Numbered from the stretch's first letter, positions 8,359-18,075 are shown. The stretch is 64,000 nt of DNA from Chitinophaga sp. 180180018-3 (GCF_037893185.1 NZ_CP140772.1:2542001-2606000), one strand, 5' to 3'. The notes: generated from the letters alone by a model not told the origin. Numbers and translations are program-made.

Positions 8359-9681
8359 ATGAAAAATTATCCAATGATTTTGCTGTGCAGCCTCCTGCTG
8401 GGCGCATGTGCCAAACCCAACAACAGTGAACTTGTTAGCGATGCCGGTAAGAAACCTGTTACCGAGCTGGTATCGAAAAATGATACTGTAACGCTTTACA
8501 GCAATGGTTATGTTTACCCGAAAGATCAAAGCAATGGCTATGGTTCGATATCTGCATCAGGACTAGGCGCCTGGACCGATTCGAGCGGCTTTACACGCGT
8601 GTTCTTCTATCCTCAGCTTACAGGTACCATGAATGTATCTGTCGTGGTGAAAGCGCCGTCCAATACCAATACGTTGCGTATCCGGCTGGATAGCTCCGGC
8701 ACCAGCTACAACGTAACAGTAAACCAGACTTCCGGCTATGTGACCCTGAATGTGGGCGCGTTCAACATTACCTCGGCACAATATCATTGCCTGGAAATAA
8801 AGGCGGTGACGAAGAACGGCACGTACCTGCCGGATGTGCAATCTGTAATCATCAACAGCGCATTGAATCTGAAATATAACAAGAGCCAGTACAAGAGTGC
8901 GCCTGCAACGCATCTGTCGTACCCGGTTCCTGGTGGTGGGCAGATGGAGTGGTTCTATACAGAGATCAATGTACCTGCCAGCGCTGATCCGCTGAATGCT
9001 TATTACATGACCAATGGTTTCTGGGATGGCTACTTTGGTATCCAGGTGAACAGCCCTACTGAAAGGCGTGTGCTGTTTTCTATCTGGAGCAACTATAACA
9101 CCAACGACCCTACGCAGATACCATCCGACTATGCGGTTACGTTAGTGAAGAAAGGTAGTGGCGTTACCGCTAATCCTTTTGGGGGAGAGGGCTCCGGAGG
9201 ACAGAGCTATCTGAAATTCTCCTGGCAAACCGGTAACACTTACAGGATGCTGGTGCATGCTGTTGCTTCCGGCACGCATACTATTTTTACCGCTTATTTC
9301 TATGCACCGGAGAATGGCGCGTGGCAGCTCATAGCACAGTGGGATAAATCCAAAACGAACGGGCAGTTACTCGGTGGACTTTATTCATTTGTGGAAAATT
9401 TTGGCAGCAATGGTAACGATTTCTTCAAAGCGCGTTATGGCAATCAGTGGGTGCGTAATACCAGTGGTACCTGGACAGAGCTGACGCAGGCTTCCTTCAG
9501 CACTACTGCCAGTGACGCTTCGCATCAACGTTATGATGAAGGGGCCGGCATTGAGAACGGTGTTTTTTATATGTTCAGTGGTGGTTTCAGGCAGGTGGGC
9601 AATAGTGTAGGGCAAACCTATACGCGCCCGGCAACGAACACACCACCGAATGTGGATCTTTCCGCATTGCCCAACAACTGA
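8359..9681 (+). CDS. DUF3472-like lipoprotein
   Basis: The 440-residue protein starts with a lipoprotein signal (LLGAC, lipidated Cys at residue 17), so it is probably anchored in the outer membrane or periplasm. The first part, to about residue 180, is a beta-rich DUF5077-like segment. The rest, with GGGQMEWFYTEINVP near residue 190 and the motif YYMTNGFWDGYFGIQ, matches my memory of DUF3472 proteins, often found with carbohydrate-active enzymes in Bacteroidota. Function is unknown. It is monocistronic and ends 24 bases before a terminator hairpin. Confidence 0.75.
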   Translation: MKNYPMILLCSLLLGACAKPNNSELVSDAGKKPVTELVSKNDTVTLYSNGYVYPKDQSNGYGSISASGLGAWTDSSGFTRVFFYPQLTGTMNVSVVVKAPSNTNTLRIRLDSSGTSYNVTVNQTSGYVTLNVGAFNITSAQYHCLEIKAVTKNGTYLPDVQSVIINSALNLKYNKSQYKSAPATHLSYPVPGGGQMEWFYTEINVPASADPLNAYYMTNGFWDGYFGIQVNSPTERRVLFSIWSNYNTNDPTQIPSDYAVTLVKKGSGVTANPFGGEGSGGQSYLKFSWQTGNTYRMLVHAVASGTHTIFTAYFYAPENGAWQLIAQWDKSKTNGQLLGGLYSFVENFGSNGNDFFKARYGNQWVRNTSGTWTELTQASFSTTASDASHQRYDEGAGIENGVFYMFSGGFRQVGNSVGQTYTRPATNTPPNVDLSALPNN

Positions 9682-9705
9682 TGACCATCGTGCTTCATGT
9701 AAAAG

Positions 9706-9744
9706 AAAAGCGGATAGCATCTACAGCTATCCGCTTTTTATTCA
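9706..9744. terminator. Bidirectional intrinsic terminator
   Basis: A perfect 13-bp stem, AAAAGCGGATAGC (9706-9718) with GCTATCCGCTTTT (9726-9738), a 7-base loop, and T-runs reading in both directions. It lies between the convergent lipoprotein gene and the last gene of the SUF operon and can serve both. Confidence 0.85.
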
Positions 9745-9771
9745 GGTCAGTGGCCGATCTTATTGGCAGGC

Positions 9772-10083
9772 TTACAAAAAGCCCAGTTCCAGTTTGGCCT
9801 CTTCACTCATCATATCTTTATTCCAGGGTGGATCAAAGGTCAGGTGAACATCTACATCAGATACGCTTTCTATGTTCCTTACTTTTTCTTCTACTTCCCG
9901 GATGATGTCGCCTGCAACCGGGCAGCCGGGGGCCGTCAGCGTCATTTCGATCCATATCCTGTTGTTCTCTTTGATGTTTACGGCGTAAACCAGTCCGAGC
10001 TCCCATATATTTACCGGTATTTCCGGATCAAATACAGTTCTCAGCTGTGCTTCTATCTGTTCTCTTAATATAGCTTCACTCAT
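9772..10083 (-). CDS. sufT: MIP18/PaaD-type Fe-S assembly factor (SufT-like)
   Basis: A 103-residue DUF59 (MIP18 family) protein. It contains the family signatures FDPEIPVNIWELGLVY and TLTAPGCPVAGDI with the conserved Cys. Such proteins help Fe-S cluster maturation or delivery in the cytoplasm. It is the last gene of the SUF operon and overlaps the end of sufE by 4 bases, which supports a role in the same pathway. Confidence 0.85.
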   Translation of the reverse strand: MSEAILREQIEAQLRTVFDPEIPVNIWELGLVYAVNIKENNRIWIEMTLTAPGCPVAGDIIREVEEKVRNIESVSDVDVHLTFDPPWNKDMMSEEAKLELGFL

Positions 10084-10508
10084 TGCTGGTTAATTTTTGC
10101 CTGGTAGGCCACCGCGTATAATTTCATCTGTTTGAGCATACTCAGTAATCCGTTGGAACGGGTAGGAGAGAGATGGCTGCTCAGGCCGATGGCATCGATG
10201 AAATGAATATCTGCGGCAGCTATATCCTTGGGAGTATGACCGGAAAGTACATATATCATCAGGCTAACCAGACCTTTTGTGATCACGGCATCGCTGTCGG
10301 CAGTGAAAAAAAGTTTTCCGTCTTTCAGCTCTGTATGTAACCACACGCGCGACTGGCAGCCTTTGATCAGATTATCCGGTGTTTTGTATTCGTCGGCAAT
10401 CAGTGGTAATTCCTTACCGAGCTGGATGATGTATTCATATTTATCTTCCCAGCTGCCCATTACCGAAAAATCCGATATTATTTCTTCTTGTATTTCCTGA
10501 ATCGTCAT
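10080..10508 (-). CDS. sufE: SufE cysteine desulfurase activator
   Basis: SufE takes persulfide sulfur from SufS and passes it to the SufBCD scaffold. The sulfur-accepting Cys is in the segment LIKGCQSRVW. I place the start at ATG 10508 (MTIQEIQEE), giving 142 residues, because a more upstream ATG at 10541 would overlap the end of sufS and add residues unlike the family. The gap to sufS is then 10 bases. Confidence 0.92.
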   Translation of the reverse strand: MTIQEIQEEIISDFSVMGSWEDKYEYIIQLGKELPLIADEYKTPDNLIKGCQSRVWLHTELKDGKLFFTADSDAVITKGLVSLMIYVLSGHTPKDIAAADIHFIDAIGLSSHLSPTRSNGLLSMLKQMKLYAVAYQAKINQQ

Positions 10509-10518
10509 AGTCGCCTGT

Positions 10519-11766
10519 TTACAAAAGCATGGCAGCCGCACGTTTTATACCGGCTACCAGTTTGTCTATTTCTTCTTTCGTGTTATAAAAAGTCAGGGAA
10601 GCGCGCACCGTACCGGGTATTTTGAATAAGTCCATCAATGGTTCTGTACAGTGATGGCCTGTTCTTACCGCAATACCCTGCTTATCCAGCAATTCGCCCA
10701 TATCGAAGGGGTGAATATTGTGTACCAGGAAGGAAATGACCCCGTTTCTGTGGGCGGCATCGCCGATAAAGCGGATACCGTCTATCTTACGCATTTCCTG
10801 CAGGGCATAGGCCATGAGTTCTTCTTCCCGTTGTTGTATTTTATCGAGACCCACCTGCTGCAGGTATTCGATGGCAACGCCCAAGCCGATGGATCCTGCG
10901 ATATTCGGTGTGCCTGCCTCAAATTTATACGGCAGTTCGTTATAGGTGGTTTTGGCAAACGTAACGGTCTTGATCATATCGCCACCGCCCTGGTAGGGAG
11001 GCAGTTTGTTCAGCCATTCCGAGGTACCGTATAAAACACCGGTACCGGTGGGGCCGTAGATTTTATGTCCGGAGAATACCAGGAAATCCACCTGCAGGGC
11101 CTGCACATCAATAGCGATATGTTGTACGGCCTGTGCGGCATCCAGCATTACCGGGATATTACGTGCATGCGCCAGCGTTATGATATCCTGAACCGGGTTC
11201 ACAGTACCCAGTGTATTGGAAACATAAGTGATGGCTACTATTTTCACGGTATCATCCAGCATGGCCTTGTACACATCCATCTCGAGTTCTCCGCGTTCAT
11301 TGATCGGGATTACTTTCAGGGTAGCGCCGGTTTCCTCGCAGGCAATCTGCCAGGGTACAATGTTGCTGTGATGTTCCATGGCGGAAATAATCACGCTGTC
11401 GCCCGCTTTCAGGAAGCGGCGGCTCATGGTATTTGCCAGCAGGTTGATACCGTCGGTAGTGCCTTTTGTGAAGATGATCTCATGGGAGTGAGCTGCATTG
11501 ATATACCCGGCTATGATGCGGCGGGCATTTTCATATGCTTCAGTAGCCACCTGGCTCAGGTGGTGTACGCCACGGTGCACATTGCTGTTATAAACTTCAT
11601 AATAGCGCGCTTCGGCATCTATTACAACCTGCGGCTTTTGCGTGGTAGCTCCGTTGTCGAAGTACACCAGCGGTTTGCCATATACCTGTTGTTGCAGTAT
11701 CGGAAAGTCCTTTCTAATCTGCGCTATATCCAGGTCGTCGGTTACTATATTAGCAATATGTTCCAT
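10519..11766 (-). CDS. sufS: SufS cysteine desulfurase
   Basis: The 415-residue PLP enzyme removes sulfur from cysteine. The PLP-binding Lys is in FSGHKIYGPTGTG, the ATEAYENARR and TKGTTDGINLLA segments are typical of the group II (SufS/CsdA) fold, and the active-site Cys is in RTGHHCTEPLM. It is full length and lies 7 bases downstream of sufD in the operon. Confidence 0.96.
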   Translation of the reverse strand: MEHIANIVTDDLDIAQIRKDFPILQQQVYGKPLVYFDNGATTQKPQVVIDAEARYYEVYNSNVHRGVHHLSQVATEAYENARRIIAGYINAAHSHEIIFTKGTTDGINLLANTMSRRFLKAGDSVIISAMEHHSNIVPWQIACEETGATLKVIPINERGELEMDVYKAMLDDTVKIVAITYVSNTLGTVNPVQDIITLAHARNIPVMLDAAQAVQHIAIDVQALQVDFLVFSGHKIYGPTGTGVLYGTSEWLNKLPPYQGGGDMIKTVTFAKTTYNELPYKFEAGTPNIAGSIGLGVAIEYLQQVGLDKIQQREEELMAYALQEMRKIDGIRFIGDAAHRNGVISFLVHNIHPFDMGELLDKQGIAVRTGHHCTEPLMDLFKIPGTVRASLTFYNTKEEIDKLVAGIKRAAAMLL

Positions 11767-11773
11767 CTTCTTT

Positions 11774-13093
11774 CTAGTTATTCATGATCTCTGCAATCTG
11801 CTCCTGCAGGTAATGTTGCAGGGCAGGTACCTGTATCGTGTCTGTGATGTCGTGAGAGAATGCGTTTACCATCAGGGCTTTGGCGGATTCTTCCCCGATT
11901 CCGCGGGAGCGGAGGTAGAACATCGCTTCTTCGCTGAACTGGCCGGCGGTAAAACCGTGGCTGCATTTCACGTCATCAGCATATATTTCCAGCTGTGGCT
12001 GGGAGTTGATATCTGCTTTGGCGCCCAGCAGCAGGTTGTTATTCTGCTGGAAGGCATTTGTTTTCTGGGCTTCCTGGTGCACCAGGATCTTACCGGTGAA
12101 TACTCCATTGGAGTTATCCAGCAATACGCCTTTATACAGTTCATTACTGTGGCAGTCGGGCATGATATGATCCATGAAAGTATGGTTATCTACATGCTGA
12201 TGTTTGTTGGTAATGTATAAGCCATTCAGGTTCGTTTCAGTATGGCTGCCATTCAGGGCCACGTTCAGGTTGTTACGGGTGAGTGGCGTACCTGGCAGGG
12301 TGAAGCTGAAATGGTGGTAGCGGCTGTCTTTTTGCTGGGCTGCAGCAGTAGTAAGTACTTCGCGGAAGCTATCAGCTCCCTGTTGTATGTTATAGTGCCA
12401 CAGTTCAGCGTTTTCCATCACCACAGTTTCCTGTACGCTGTTGGCAAATGCCACGGCAGTGGCGCTGGCATGAACAGCAGTTTCAATGATGGTAGCGGAA
12501 GCGCTCCGGTTCAGCACCCACAGGTGGCGGGGCTGGATAAAGGAATGGTTGGTGCAGGCATATACGTGCACAATGTGCAGTGGTTTGTCCAGCACTGTAT
12601 TGGCAGCCAGCTCCAGGTAAAGACCGTCTGCGAACAGGGCGGTATTCAGCTGTGCCAGCGATTCGGCGCTAAGATGCTGTTGTTTGTTGAAATGGTTCAC
12701 AAAACCGGGAGCAGCCGTATGAGCGCTCAGCGCGCCGATGGTAATGCCTTTGCCTTCCGGGAGTACGGATTGGTTGGCCTGCAGATGACCATTTACCAGT
12801 ACCGCACGGTAGCAATCGAGCTCCGGTATAGCGGCAGCTGCCGTGGTGGCGGCATCTACCGGGGCTGCTGAAGTCAGCAGCTCATATGGGAATTCTTTCA
12901 GATAACGCTGAATATTAGTGTAGCGCCATGCTTCCGTTTTCAGCGTAGGAAGCCCTATTGCTGAAAAGCGCTCCAGCGCCTCGCGGCGGATGTCTTGCAA
13001 CCCGTCTGTAGCCAGTACCGGAGCCTGTGCCGACAGTGCTGTTACATCTTCTGTTAACGCCTGGTAAAATGGCAATATCATATCGCTTGTCAT
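11774..13093 (-). CDS. sufD: SufD, Fe-S scaffold subunit
   Basis: A 439-residue SufBD-core protein. The C-terminal third (ADVKCSHGFTAGQF, then FYLRSRGI and the A(K)ALMVNAF segment) is diagnostic, and the variable N-terminus fits SufD rather than SufB. It forms the SufBC2D scaffold with its neighbours. It lies 9 bases after sufC. Confidence 0.94.
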   Translation of the reverse strand: MTSDMILPFYQALTEDVTALSAQAPVLATDGLQDIRREALERFSAIGLPTLKTEAWRYTNIQRYLKEFPYELLTSAAPVDAATTAAAAIPELDCYRAVLVNGHLQANQSVLPEGKGITIGALSAHTAAPGFVNHFNKQQHLSAESLAQLNTALFADGLYLELAANTVLDKPLHIVHVYACTNHSFIQPRHLWVLNRSASATIIETAVHASATAVAFANSVQETVVMENAELWHYNIQQGADSFREVLTTAAAQQKDSRYHHFSFTLPGTPLTRNNLNVALNGSHTETNLNGLYITNKHQHVDNHTFMDHIMPDCHSNELYKGVLLDNSNGVFTGKILVHQEAQKTNAFQQNNNLLLGAKADINSQPQLEIYADDVKCSHGFTAGQFSEEAMFYLRSRGIGEESAKALMVNAFSHDITDTIQVPALQHYLQEQIAEIMNN

Positions 13094-13102
13094 AATTCTT
13101 TC

Positions 13103-13867
13103 TTAAACGGATTCTTTCAAATGTAATTCCTCTTTCAGCCAGTCGTATCCTCTTTCTTCGAGTTCCAGTGCCAGTTCTTTGGTACCGGTTTTTATGATAC
13201 GGCCATTGTACAGTACGTGTACAAAGTCGGGGATGATATACTCCAGCAGGCGCTGATAGTGAGTGATTACTACGAAAGATTTTTCTGCGTCACGCAATTT
13301 GTTCACGCCGTTGGAAACGATACGGAGCGCATCGATATCCAGACCGGAATCGGTTTCGTCCAGTATAGCCAGCTGAGGATCCAGCATAGCCAGCTGGAAT
13401 ATTTCGTTACGTTTCTTTTCACCACCGCTGAATCCTTCGTTCAGGGAACGGTTCATCAGGTTGGAGTGGAAGTCAACGAGTTGTTGTTTGTCTTTGGTCA
13501 GCTTCAGGAACTCCCTGGCTTCGAGGGCAGGAAGACCTTTATACGCCCGGATTTCATTCAGGGCTGTTTTCAGGAAGTTGAGATTGGAAACGCCTGGGAT
13601 TTCCACAGGGTATTGGAAAGCGAGAAACACACCTTCGCGGGCACGGTCTTCGGGCGACAGTTCCAGCAGGTTTTTTCCATTGAACCACACTTCACCTTCA
13701 GTAACGGTGTAGTTATCGCGGCCTGCTAATACAGATGCCAGCGAACTTTTACCGGAACCGTTAGGCCCCATGATGGCATGCATTTCTCCTTTGTTGATTT
13801 CGAGATTAATGCCTTTCAGTATCTTTTTTCCTTCTACCTCTGCGTGCAGATTTTTAATCGTCAGCAT
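13103..13867 (-). CDS. sufC: SufC ATPase of the Fe-S scaffold complex
   Basis: An ABC-type ATPase of 254 residues. Walker A is GPNGSGKS at residues 34-41, the signature is FSGGEKKRNE, and Walker B is LAILDETDSGLD, all in the SufC-specific form. I choose ATG 13867 (MLTIKNLHAE) because this is where SufC proteins normally begin. An in-frame ATG at 13900 would add 11 residues. It powers rearrangement of SufB-SufD. Confidence 0.95.
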   Translation of the reverse strand: MLTIKNLHAEVEGKKILKGINLEINKGEMHAIMGPNGSGKSSLASVLAGRDNYTVTEGEVWFNGKNLLELSPEDRAREGVFLAFQYPVEIPGVSNLNFLKTALNEIRAYKGLPALEAREFLKLTKDKQQLVDFHSNLMNRSLNEGFSGGEKKRNEIFQLAMLDPQLAILDETDSGLDIDALRIVSNGVNKLRDAEKSFVVITHYQRLLEYIIPDFVHVLYNGRIIKTGTKELALELEERGYDWLKEELHLKESV

Positions 13868-13911
13868 GATTGTTTTTGTTTCGTTCTGTATTTTATTCAT
13901 TGGATAATGAA

Positions 13912-15357
13912 TTATCCAACGCTTCCTTCAAGTGTAATAGATAATAATTTCTGTGCTTCTACCGCAAATTCCATCGGCAGCTGGTTCAGTACTTCTTTTA
14001 CATAACCGTTTACGATCAGGGCTACTGCTTTTTCGGTGTCGATACCACGCTGATTCAGGTAGAAGATCTGATCTTCCCCGATTTTAGAGGTCGTGGCTTC
14101 GTGTTCGATCATAGCAGTTTTGTTCCTGGATTCGATGTATGGGAACGTATGGGAACCGCATTGGTTACCGATCAGCAGGGAGTCGCACTGGGTGAAGTTA
14201 CGAGCCTGGTCGGCACGTGGGCCGATAGATACGAGTCCACGGTAACTACCATCGCCATGGCCGGCTGAGATACCTTTGGAAATGATGCGGCTCTTGGTGC
14301 CTTTACCGATATGGTGGATCTTGGTACCGGTATCTGCGATCTGGCGGTTGCGGACAACGGCCACAGAGTAAAATTCACCTTCGGAGTGGTCACCCTGCAG
14401 AATTACGCTGGGATATTTCCAGGTAATAGCGGAGCCGGTTTCCACCTGCGTCCAGGAGATTTTGCTACCTGCACCTTTGCAGATACCTCTCTTGGTGACG
14501 AAGTTGTAAATACCGCCTTTTCCGTCTTTATCGCCGGGGTACCAGTTCTGTACGGTAGAGTATTTTATTTCGGCATGCTCCAGGGCTACCAGTTCTACCA
14601 CGGCCGCGTGCAGCTGATTTTCATCGCGCATGGGAGCGGTACAACCTTCGAGGTAGCTCACGTAGCTATTGTCGTCGGCTATGATCAGGGTACGTTCAAA
14701 CTGGCCGGTGTTCTGAGCATTGATACGGAAGTAAGTGCTCAGTTCCATCGGGCAGCGTACGCCTTTGGGAATGTAAACGAAAGAACCATCAGAGAATACA
14801 GCGGAATTGAGCGCGGCAAAAACATTGTCGGTATGCGGAACCACGCTGCCCAGGTATTTCTTTACCAGCTCAGGGTGTTCCTGCACGGCTTCACCGAATG
14901 AGCAGAAGATGACGCCCATTTCTTTCAGCTTCGTCTTGAAGGTAGTAGCTACGGAAACGCTGTCGAATACAGCATCTACGGCAACACCGCTCAATGCTTT
15001 CTGTTCGTTCAGCGGAATACCCAGTTTTTCGAAGGTAGCCAGCAGCTCAGGATCTACTTCGTCGAGGCTGTTCAGCTGTTTCTTTTTACGGGGTGCTGCA
15101 TAGTAAGATACGGCCTGGAGGTCCAGTTCCGGCATTTTAAAATGCTGCCATTTGGGGAATTCCATCTTTTTGAACGCGGCAAACCCCTTCAGGCGCCATT
15201 CCAGCAGCCATTCAGGTTCATTTTTCTTCGCCGAAATAAAACGGATGACATCTTCATTCAGCCCCGGGGGAGCTATCTCCATTTCAATATCGGTGCTAAA
15301 GCCAAACTCATACTCCTTATTGGCTATATCATCAATTATTTCGTTACTGTTGATCAT
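13912..15357 (-). CDS. sufB: SufB, Fe-S scaffold subunit
   Basis: The 481-residue SufB is the site of cluster assembly. Recognisable blocks are [19 protein letters not shown], the [20 protein letters not shown] core, and the C-terminal [14 protein letters not shown] with [15 protein letters not shown], which carries the Cys and Glu important for assembly. It is full length and lies 13 bases after the sufA-like gene. Confidence 0.97.
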   Translation of the reverse strand: MINSNEIIDDIANKEYEFGFSTDIEMEIAPPGLNEDVIRFISAKKNEPEWLLEWRLKGFAAFKKMEFPKWQHFKMPELDLQAVSYYAAPRKKKQLNSLDEVDPELLATFEKLGIPLNEQKALSGVAVDAVFDSVSVATTFKTKLKEMGVIFCSFGEAVQEHPELVKKYLGSVVPHTDNVFAALNSAVFSDGSFVYIPKGVRCPMELSTYFRINAQNTGQFERTLIIADDNSYVSYLEGCTAPMRDENQLHAAVVELVALEHAEIKYSTVQNWYPGDKDGKGGIYNFVTKRGICKGAGSKISWTQVETGSAITWKYPSVILQGDHSEGEFYSVAVVRNRQIADTGTKIHHIGKGTKSRIISKGISAGHGDGSYRGLVSIGPRADQARNFTQCDSLLIGNQCGSHTFPYIESRNKTAMIEHEATTSKIGEDQIFYLNQRGIDTEKAVALIVNGYVKEVLNQLPMEFAVEAQKLLSITLEGSVG

Positions 15358-15370
15358 ACTATTTTAAAAT

Positions 15371-15697
15371 TTATACTGCAAAGCTTTCGCCGCAGCTACA
15401 CGTTCTGGTTGCATTCGGATTGTTGAAGAAAAGACCTTTGCCATTCAGTCCGTCTGAATAGTCCAGTTCGGTACCATACAGGTACAACAGGCTTTTCATC
15501 TGTACCACCACCTTTACGCCTTTATCTTCAAATATCTGGTCGCCTTCTTCTTCTGTTGATTCAAATTTCAACACATACTCAAGACCTGAGCAGCCGCCAC
15601 CCTTCACGCCTACACGTACAAAAGTGCCGGGCGCATGATGTTCTTTTTCCATCAGCGCTTTGATATATTCTACTGCTTTTTCTGAAACGGTTATCAT
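15371..15697 (-). CDS. sufA: A-type Fe-S carrier (SufA/IscA/HesB family)
   Basis: A 108-residue HesB-family protein with the three conserved cysteines: one in GGGCSGLEY and two in the C-terminal TCSCGESF. A-type carriers pass assembled clusters to target proteins. It begins the core suf genes on this strand and follows the flavin reductase gene by 44 bases. Confidence 0.93.
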   Translation of the reverse strand: MITVSEKAVEYIKALMEKEHHAPGTFVRVGVKGGGCSGLEYVLKFESTEEEGDQIFEDKGVKVVVQMKSLLYLYGTELDYSDGLNGKGLFFNNPNATRTCSCGESFAV

Positions 15698-15741
15698 ACT
15701 CAGAATTGTTTTAATTAACTATCGCCGGTATACCGGTTTTT

Positions 15742-16311
15742 CTATCCTTCAATACCCGCCACTACATGCGATTTAGCCGCACATAGGAGTTGTATCATCG
15801 TATCCAGTTTATTTTTATAGAACGTCGTAAACCCGTGGGTTTCCGGGTCGTATAGGTTGTTTTTCAGGATAGGCAGCGAAAAAGGTAAAACCCATGCCCT
15901 CAACGCTTTAGCTACCGCATCCATCGCATTTATGCCCTGCATGGCTTGTGTGCCGTCTGCCCAGGACAGCAAAGCTACAACCTTTCCGGTTAAGTATGGG
16001 CGCTGGTTCCTGCTGGTCATTTCCAGCCAGTCCAGGCAGTTTTTCATGGCCCCGGTCATACTCCCATGATATAATGGCGTCATCCATATATGAAGGTCTG
16101 CCCTGCAAAAAGCCTCACACATTGCTTCCACCGCTGCGGGTTTTCGCCCCGCTTCCTCCATGGAGAAAAATGGAATGTTCGCATTGCCGAGGTTAAATAT
16201 CTCCGGAGAAAAGCCCTTCTCTTTTAACCCGTTCGCCAGGTATGCCCCCAACTGGTTAGAAGTGGCATAAGGACGATCATCTATGGCTCCATTAAATATC
16301 AGGACGTTCAT
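15742..16311 (-). CDS. NAD(P)H-dependent FMN reductase, flavodoxin-like fold
   Basis: A 189-residue NADPH-dependent FMN reductase family protein. It starts MNVLIFNGAIDDRPYATSN and has the FMN-contacting WMTPLYHGSMTGAMKNCLDW segment near residue 90. It lies on the same strand just before the suf genes and is probably cotranscribed. A supply of electrons or reduced flavin to cluster assembly is a reasonable inference. Its upstream region is shared with the divergent SufR-like repressor gene. Confidence 0.85.
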   Translation of the reverse strand: MNVLIFNGAIDDRPYATSNQLGAYLANGLKEKGFSPEIFNLGNANIPFFSMEEAGRKPAAVEAMCEAFCRADLHIWMTPLYHGSMTGAMKNCLDWLEMTSRNQRPYLTGKVVALLSWADGTQAMQGINAMDAVAKALRAWVLPFSLPILKNNLYDPETHGFTTFYKNKLDTMIQLLCAAKSHVVAGIEG

Positions 16312-16330
16312 TAATATTTAATATTTAGAG

Positions 16331-16386
16331 ATTTAAATGATTGTGAGATTAAATTTTGATGAACCTGGTCTCAAAATCATTAAAAT
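16331..16386. promoter_or_regulatory. Candidate operator of the SufR-like repressor
   Basis: Two 18-bp half-sites, 16331-16348 and 16369-16386, form an inverted repeat that matches at 16 of 18 positions across a 20-bp spacer (core ATGATTGTGAGA / TCTCAAAATCAT). It lies between the divergent flavin-reductase/suf operon and the SufR-like gene, the place for an autoregulatory operator. Assignment to this repressor is an inference from position. Confidence 0.6.
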
Positions 16387-16448
16387 CCCAAAATCTTTTT
16401 TTTAGCTTCTACAAAATTACGAGATTTGAAAATAAAACAAGTAAGAAC

Positions 16449-17096
16449 TTGGAAAATTATCCAATACGAACCAAAAATGCTGCTGACCGTGTTTTGACTT
16501 TGCTCAAAACCAGGGGCCCTCTGTCTGCAGCCGAACTGGCCGGCGAATTGGGTATCACTGGCGAAGGAGCCCGGCTTCAGTTGCAGAAGCTGGGTGATGA
16601 GGGACTTGTACACGCCGACAGCAGCTCCAAAGGGGTGGGGCGCCCGGTATTAATCTGGAGCCTGACGGCCCTGGGCAATGCCCGCTTTCCGGATACGCAT
16701 ACCGAGCTTACCCTTGATTTCATACAAACCATCAAAACGGTATTGGGTAAGGAAGCGCTCGATAGCGTGGTGAACGCCAGAGAGAAAAATCAGCTCGACA
16801 AGTACAATAAAGCGCTGCAGGGTATAAGTGGACTGGAAAACAGGCTGAACTCGTTTGCCGAAATCCGTTCTACGGAAGGTTACCTGGCTGAGTGGAAAAA
16901 AGAAGGGGATACCTATTATTTTATAGAGAATCACTGCCCGATCTGCTGCGCCGCCAACGAGTGCGACAATATCTGTACGTCCGAAATGCGGACCTTCGTG
17001 AGTATATTAGGCGAAGAAATGAATGTTTCCAGGATGGAACATATCATTAATGGCGCCCGCCGCTGCGTTTATAAAATAGAGTCTCCCAGCCACTAG
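16449..17096 (+). CDS. SufR-like Fe-S sensing transcriptional repressor
   Basis: A winged-helix regulator of the SufR/DeoR-like group. The N-terminal helix-turn-helix (LSAAELAGELGITGEGARLQ) and wing with GVGRPVLIW are followed by a helical region and a C-terminal cysteine cluster, CPICCAANECDNIC, with a further Cys in ARRCVYKI, as needed to hold an Fe-S cluster. It should repress the divergent suf operon and be released when clusters are scarce. I prefer TTG 16449 (LENYPIRTKN). An ATG at 16359 is also in frame, but it lies between the operator half-sites and adds an atypical AT-rich leader. Confidence 0.85.
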   Translation: MENYPIRTKNAADRVLTLLKTRGPLSAAELAGELGITGEGARLQLQKLGDEGLVHADSSSKGVGRPVLIWSLTALGNARFPDTHTELTLDFIQTIKTVLGKEALDSVVNAREKNQLDKYNKALQGISGLENRLNSFAEIRSTEGYLAEWKKEGDTYYFIENHCPICCAANECDNICTSEMRTFVSILGEEMNVSRMEHIINGARRCVYKIESPSH

Positions 17097-17103
17097 CTTC
17101 CGT

Positions 17104-17520
17104 TTATTTAATGATCAGCACTAATGTGCCTGCCATGATCAGCAGCGCGCCCACTGCCGTTTTCCAGGTCAGCGATTCATGCAGGAAAATGACGGACAGC
17201 GCTATCGTTAGCGCCACACTGAGTTTGTCGACCGGCGCTACCTGCGATACTTTCCCCACCTGCAACGCTTTGAAATAAAAAAGCCAGGAGGCACCTGTTG
17301 CTAAACCCGAGAGCACCAGGAAGATCATACTGTGTTTCGACAGTGCCCCGAAGTGTTTATACTCCCCCCGTGCCAGTACAATCCCCCAGACCATGACCAG
17401 GATAATGGCTGTTCTGATGGCAGTAGCCAGGTTGGAAGGGATGTCCGTAACGCCGATTTTCGCAAAAATGGCTGTCAGCGAGGCAAAGACGGCCGACATT
17501 AATGCATAGATCCACCACAT
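17104..17520 (-). CDS. EamA-family membrane transporter, single-repeat form
   Basis: A 138-residue membrane protein with about five hydrophobic helices, the length of one EamA (DMT) repeat. It starts MWWIYALMSAVFASLTAIFA, and near the C-terminus has PVDKLSVALTIALSVIFLHE, the usual EamA signature. Single-repeat members probably work as dimers. The substrate is unknown. It converges with the SufR-like gene, which ends 7 bases away. Confidence 0.85.
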   Translation of the reverse strand: MWWIYALMSAVFASLTAIFAKIGVTDIPSNLATAIRTAIILVMVWGIVLARGEYKHFGALSKHSMIFLVLSGLATGASWLFYFKALQVGKVSQVAPVDKLSVALTIALSVIFLHESLTWKTAVGALLIMAGTLVLIIK

Positions 17521-17580
17521 AGTCCTGTTTTTTTATGAACGAATGTATTTCGGGAAGTTGAAGCGTTTCTGAAGCCGGAG

Positions 17581-18075
17581 CTAAACTTTTAGTCCGAATA
17601 TCTTGAGGCTTCTCTTTTCACCATCCAGTATGGCAATCTCCGGGAGATGTCCCCATTCTTCGAAACCCATATCCATAAAGAGTTTGATGCTGGGCAGGTT
17701 ATGGGCAAAAATCAATCCCATCAGCGTATCTATGGCTAACTGCGGAGCAATGCCGATAGCGTATTGTAATATCTTCTTACCATAACCTTTACCCCGGGAA
17801 CTTTCATGCAGGTAAATACTTACTTCCACGGTACCATTGTAGGCGGGCCGGCCATAAAACGATTGAAAGCTCATCCAGCCTATATTCTGACCATCGGCAT
17901 CTATCATCCATACAGGCCGGTTGGTAGTATTATGCGCATTAAACCAGGGCAGGCGGCTTTCTACCGAAACGGGGTCAGTATCTGCCGTTACCATTCTGCC
18001 GGCTATGGTACTGTTGTATATGTCAACTATCCTAGGCAGGTCTGTTATTGCGGCATGTCTGAATTGTAAACTCAT
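17581..18075 (-). CDS. GNAT acetyltransferase, phosphinothricin-acetyltransferase-like
   Basis: A 164-residue GNAT protein with the start chosen at ATG 18075 (MSLQFRHAAITDLPRI), where the fold begins; an upstream ATG at 18114 adds a hydrophobic leader that is unlikely. The acetyl-CoA loop is SRGKGYGKKI, and the FNAHNTTNRPVWMID and GLIFAHNLPSIKLFMDMGF segments resemble the PAT/Bar and MnaT subgroup. A likely role is acetylation of a small amine. The substrate is not predictable. Confidence 0.85.
   Translation of the reverse strand: MSLQFRHAAITDLPRIVDIYNSTIAGRMVTADTDPVSVESRLPWFNAHNTTNRPVWMIDADGQNIGWMSFQSFYGRPAYNGTVEVSIYLHESSRGKGYGKKILQYAIGIAPQLAIDTLMGLIFAHNLPSIKLFMDMGFEEWGHLPEIAILDGEKRSLKIFGLKV

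Noticed and set aside
16359..16448. Upstream extension of the SufR-like protein from ATG 16359
   Set aside because: The 30 codons are AT-rich, unlike the family N-terminus, and overlap the inverted-repeat operator.
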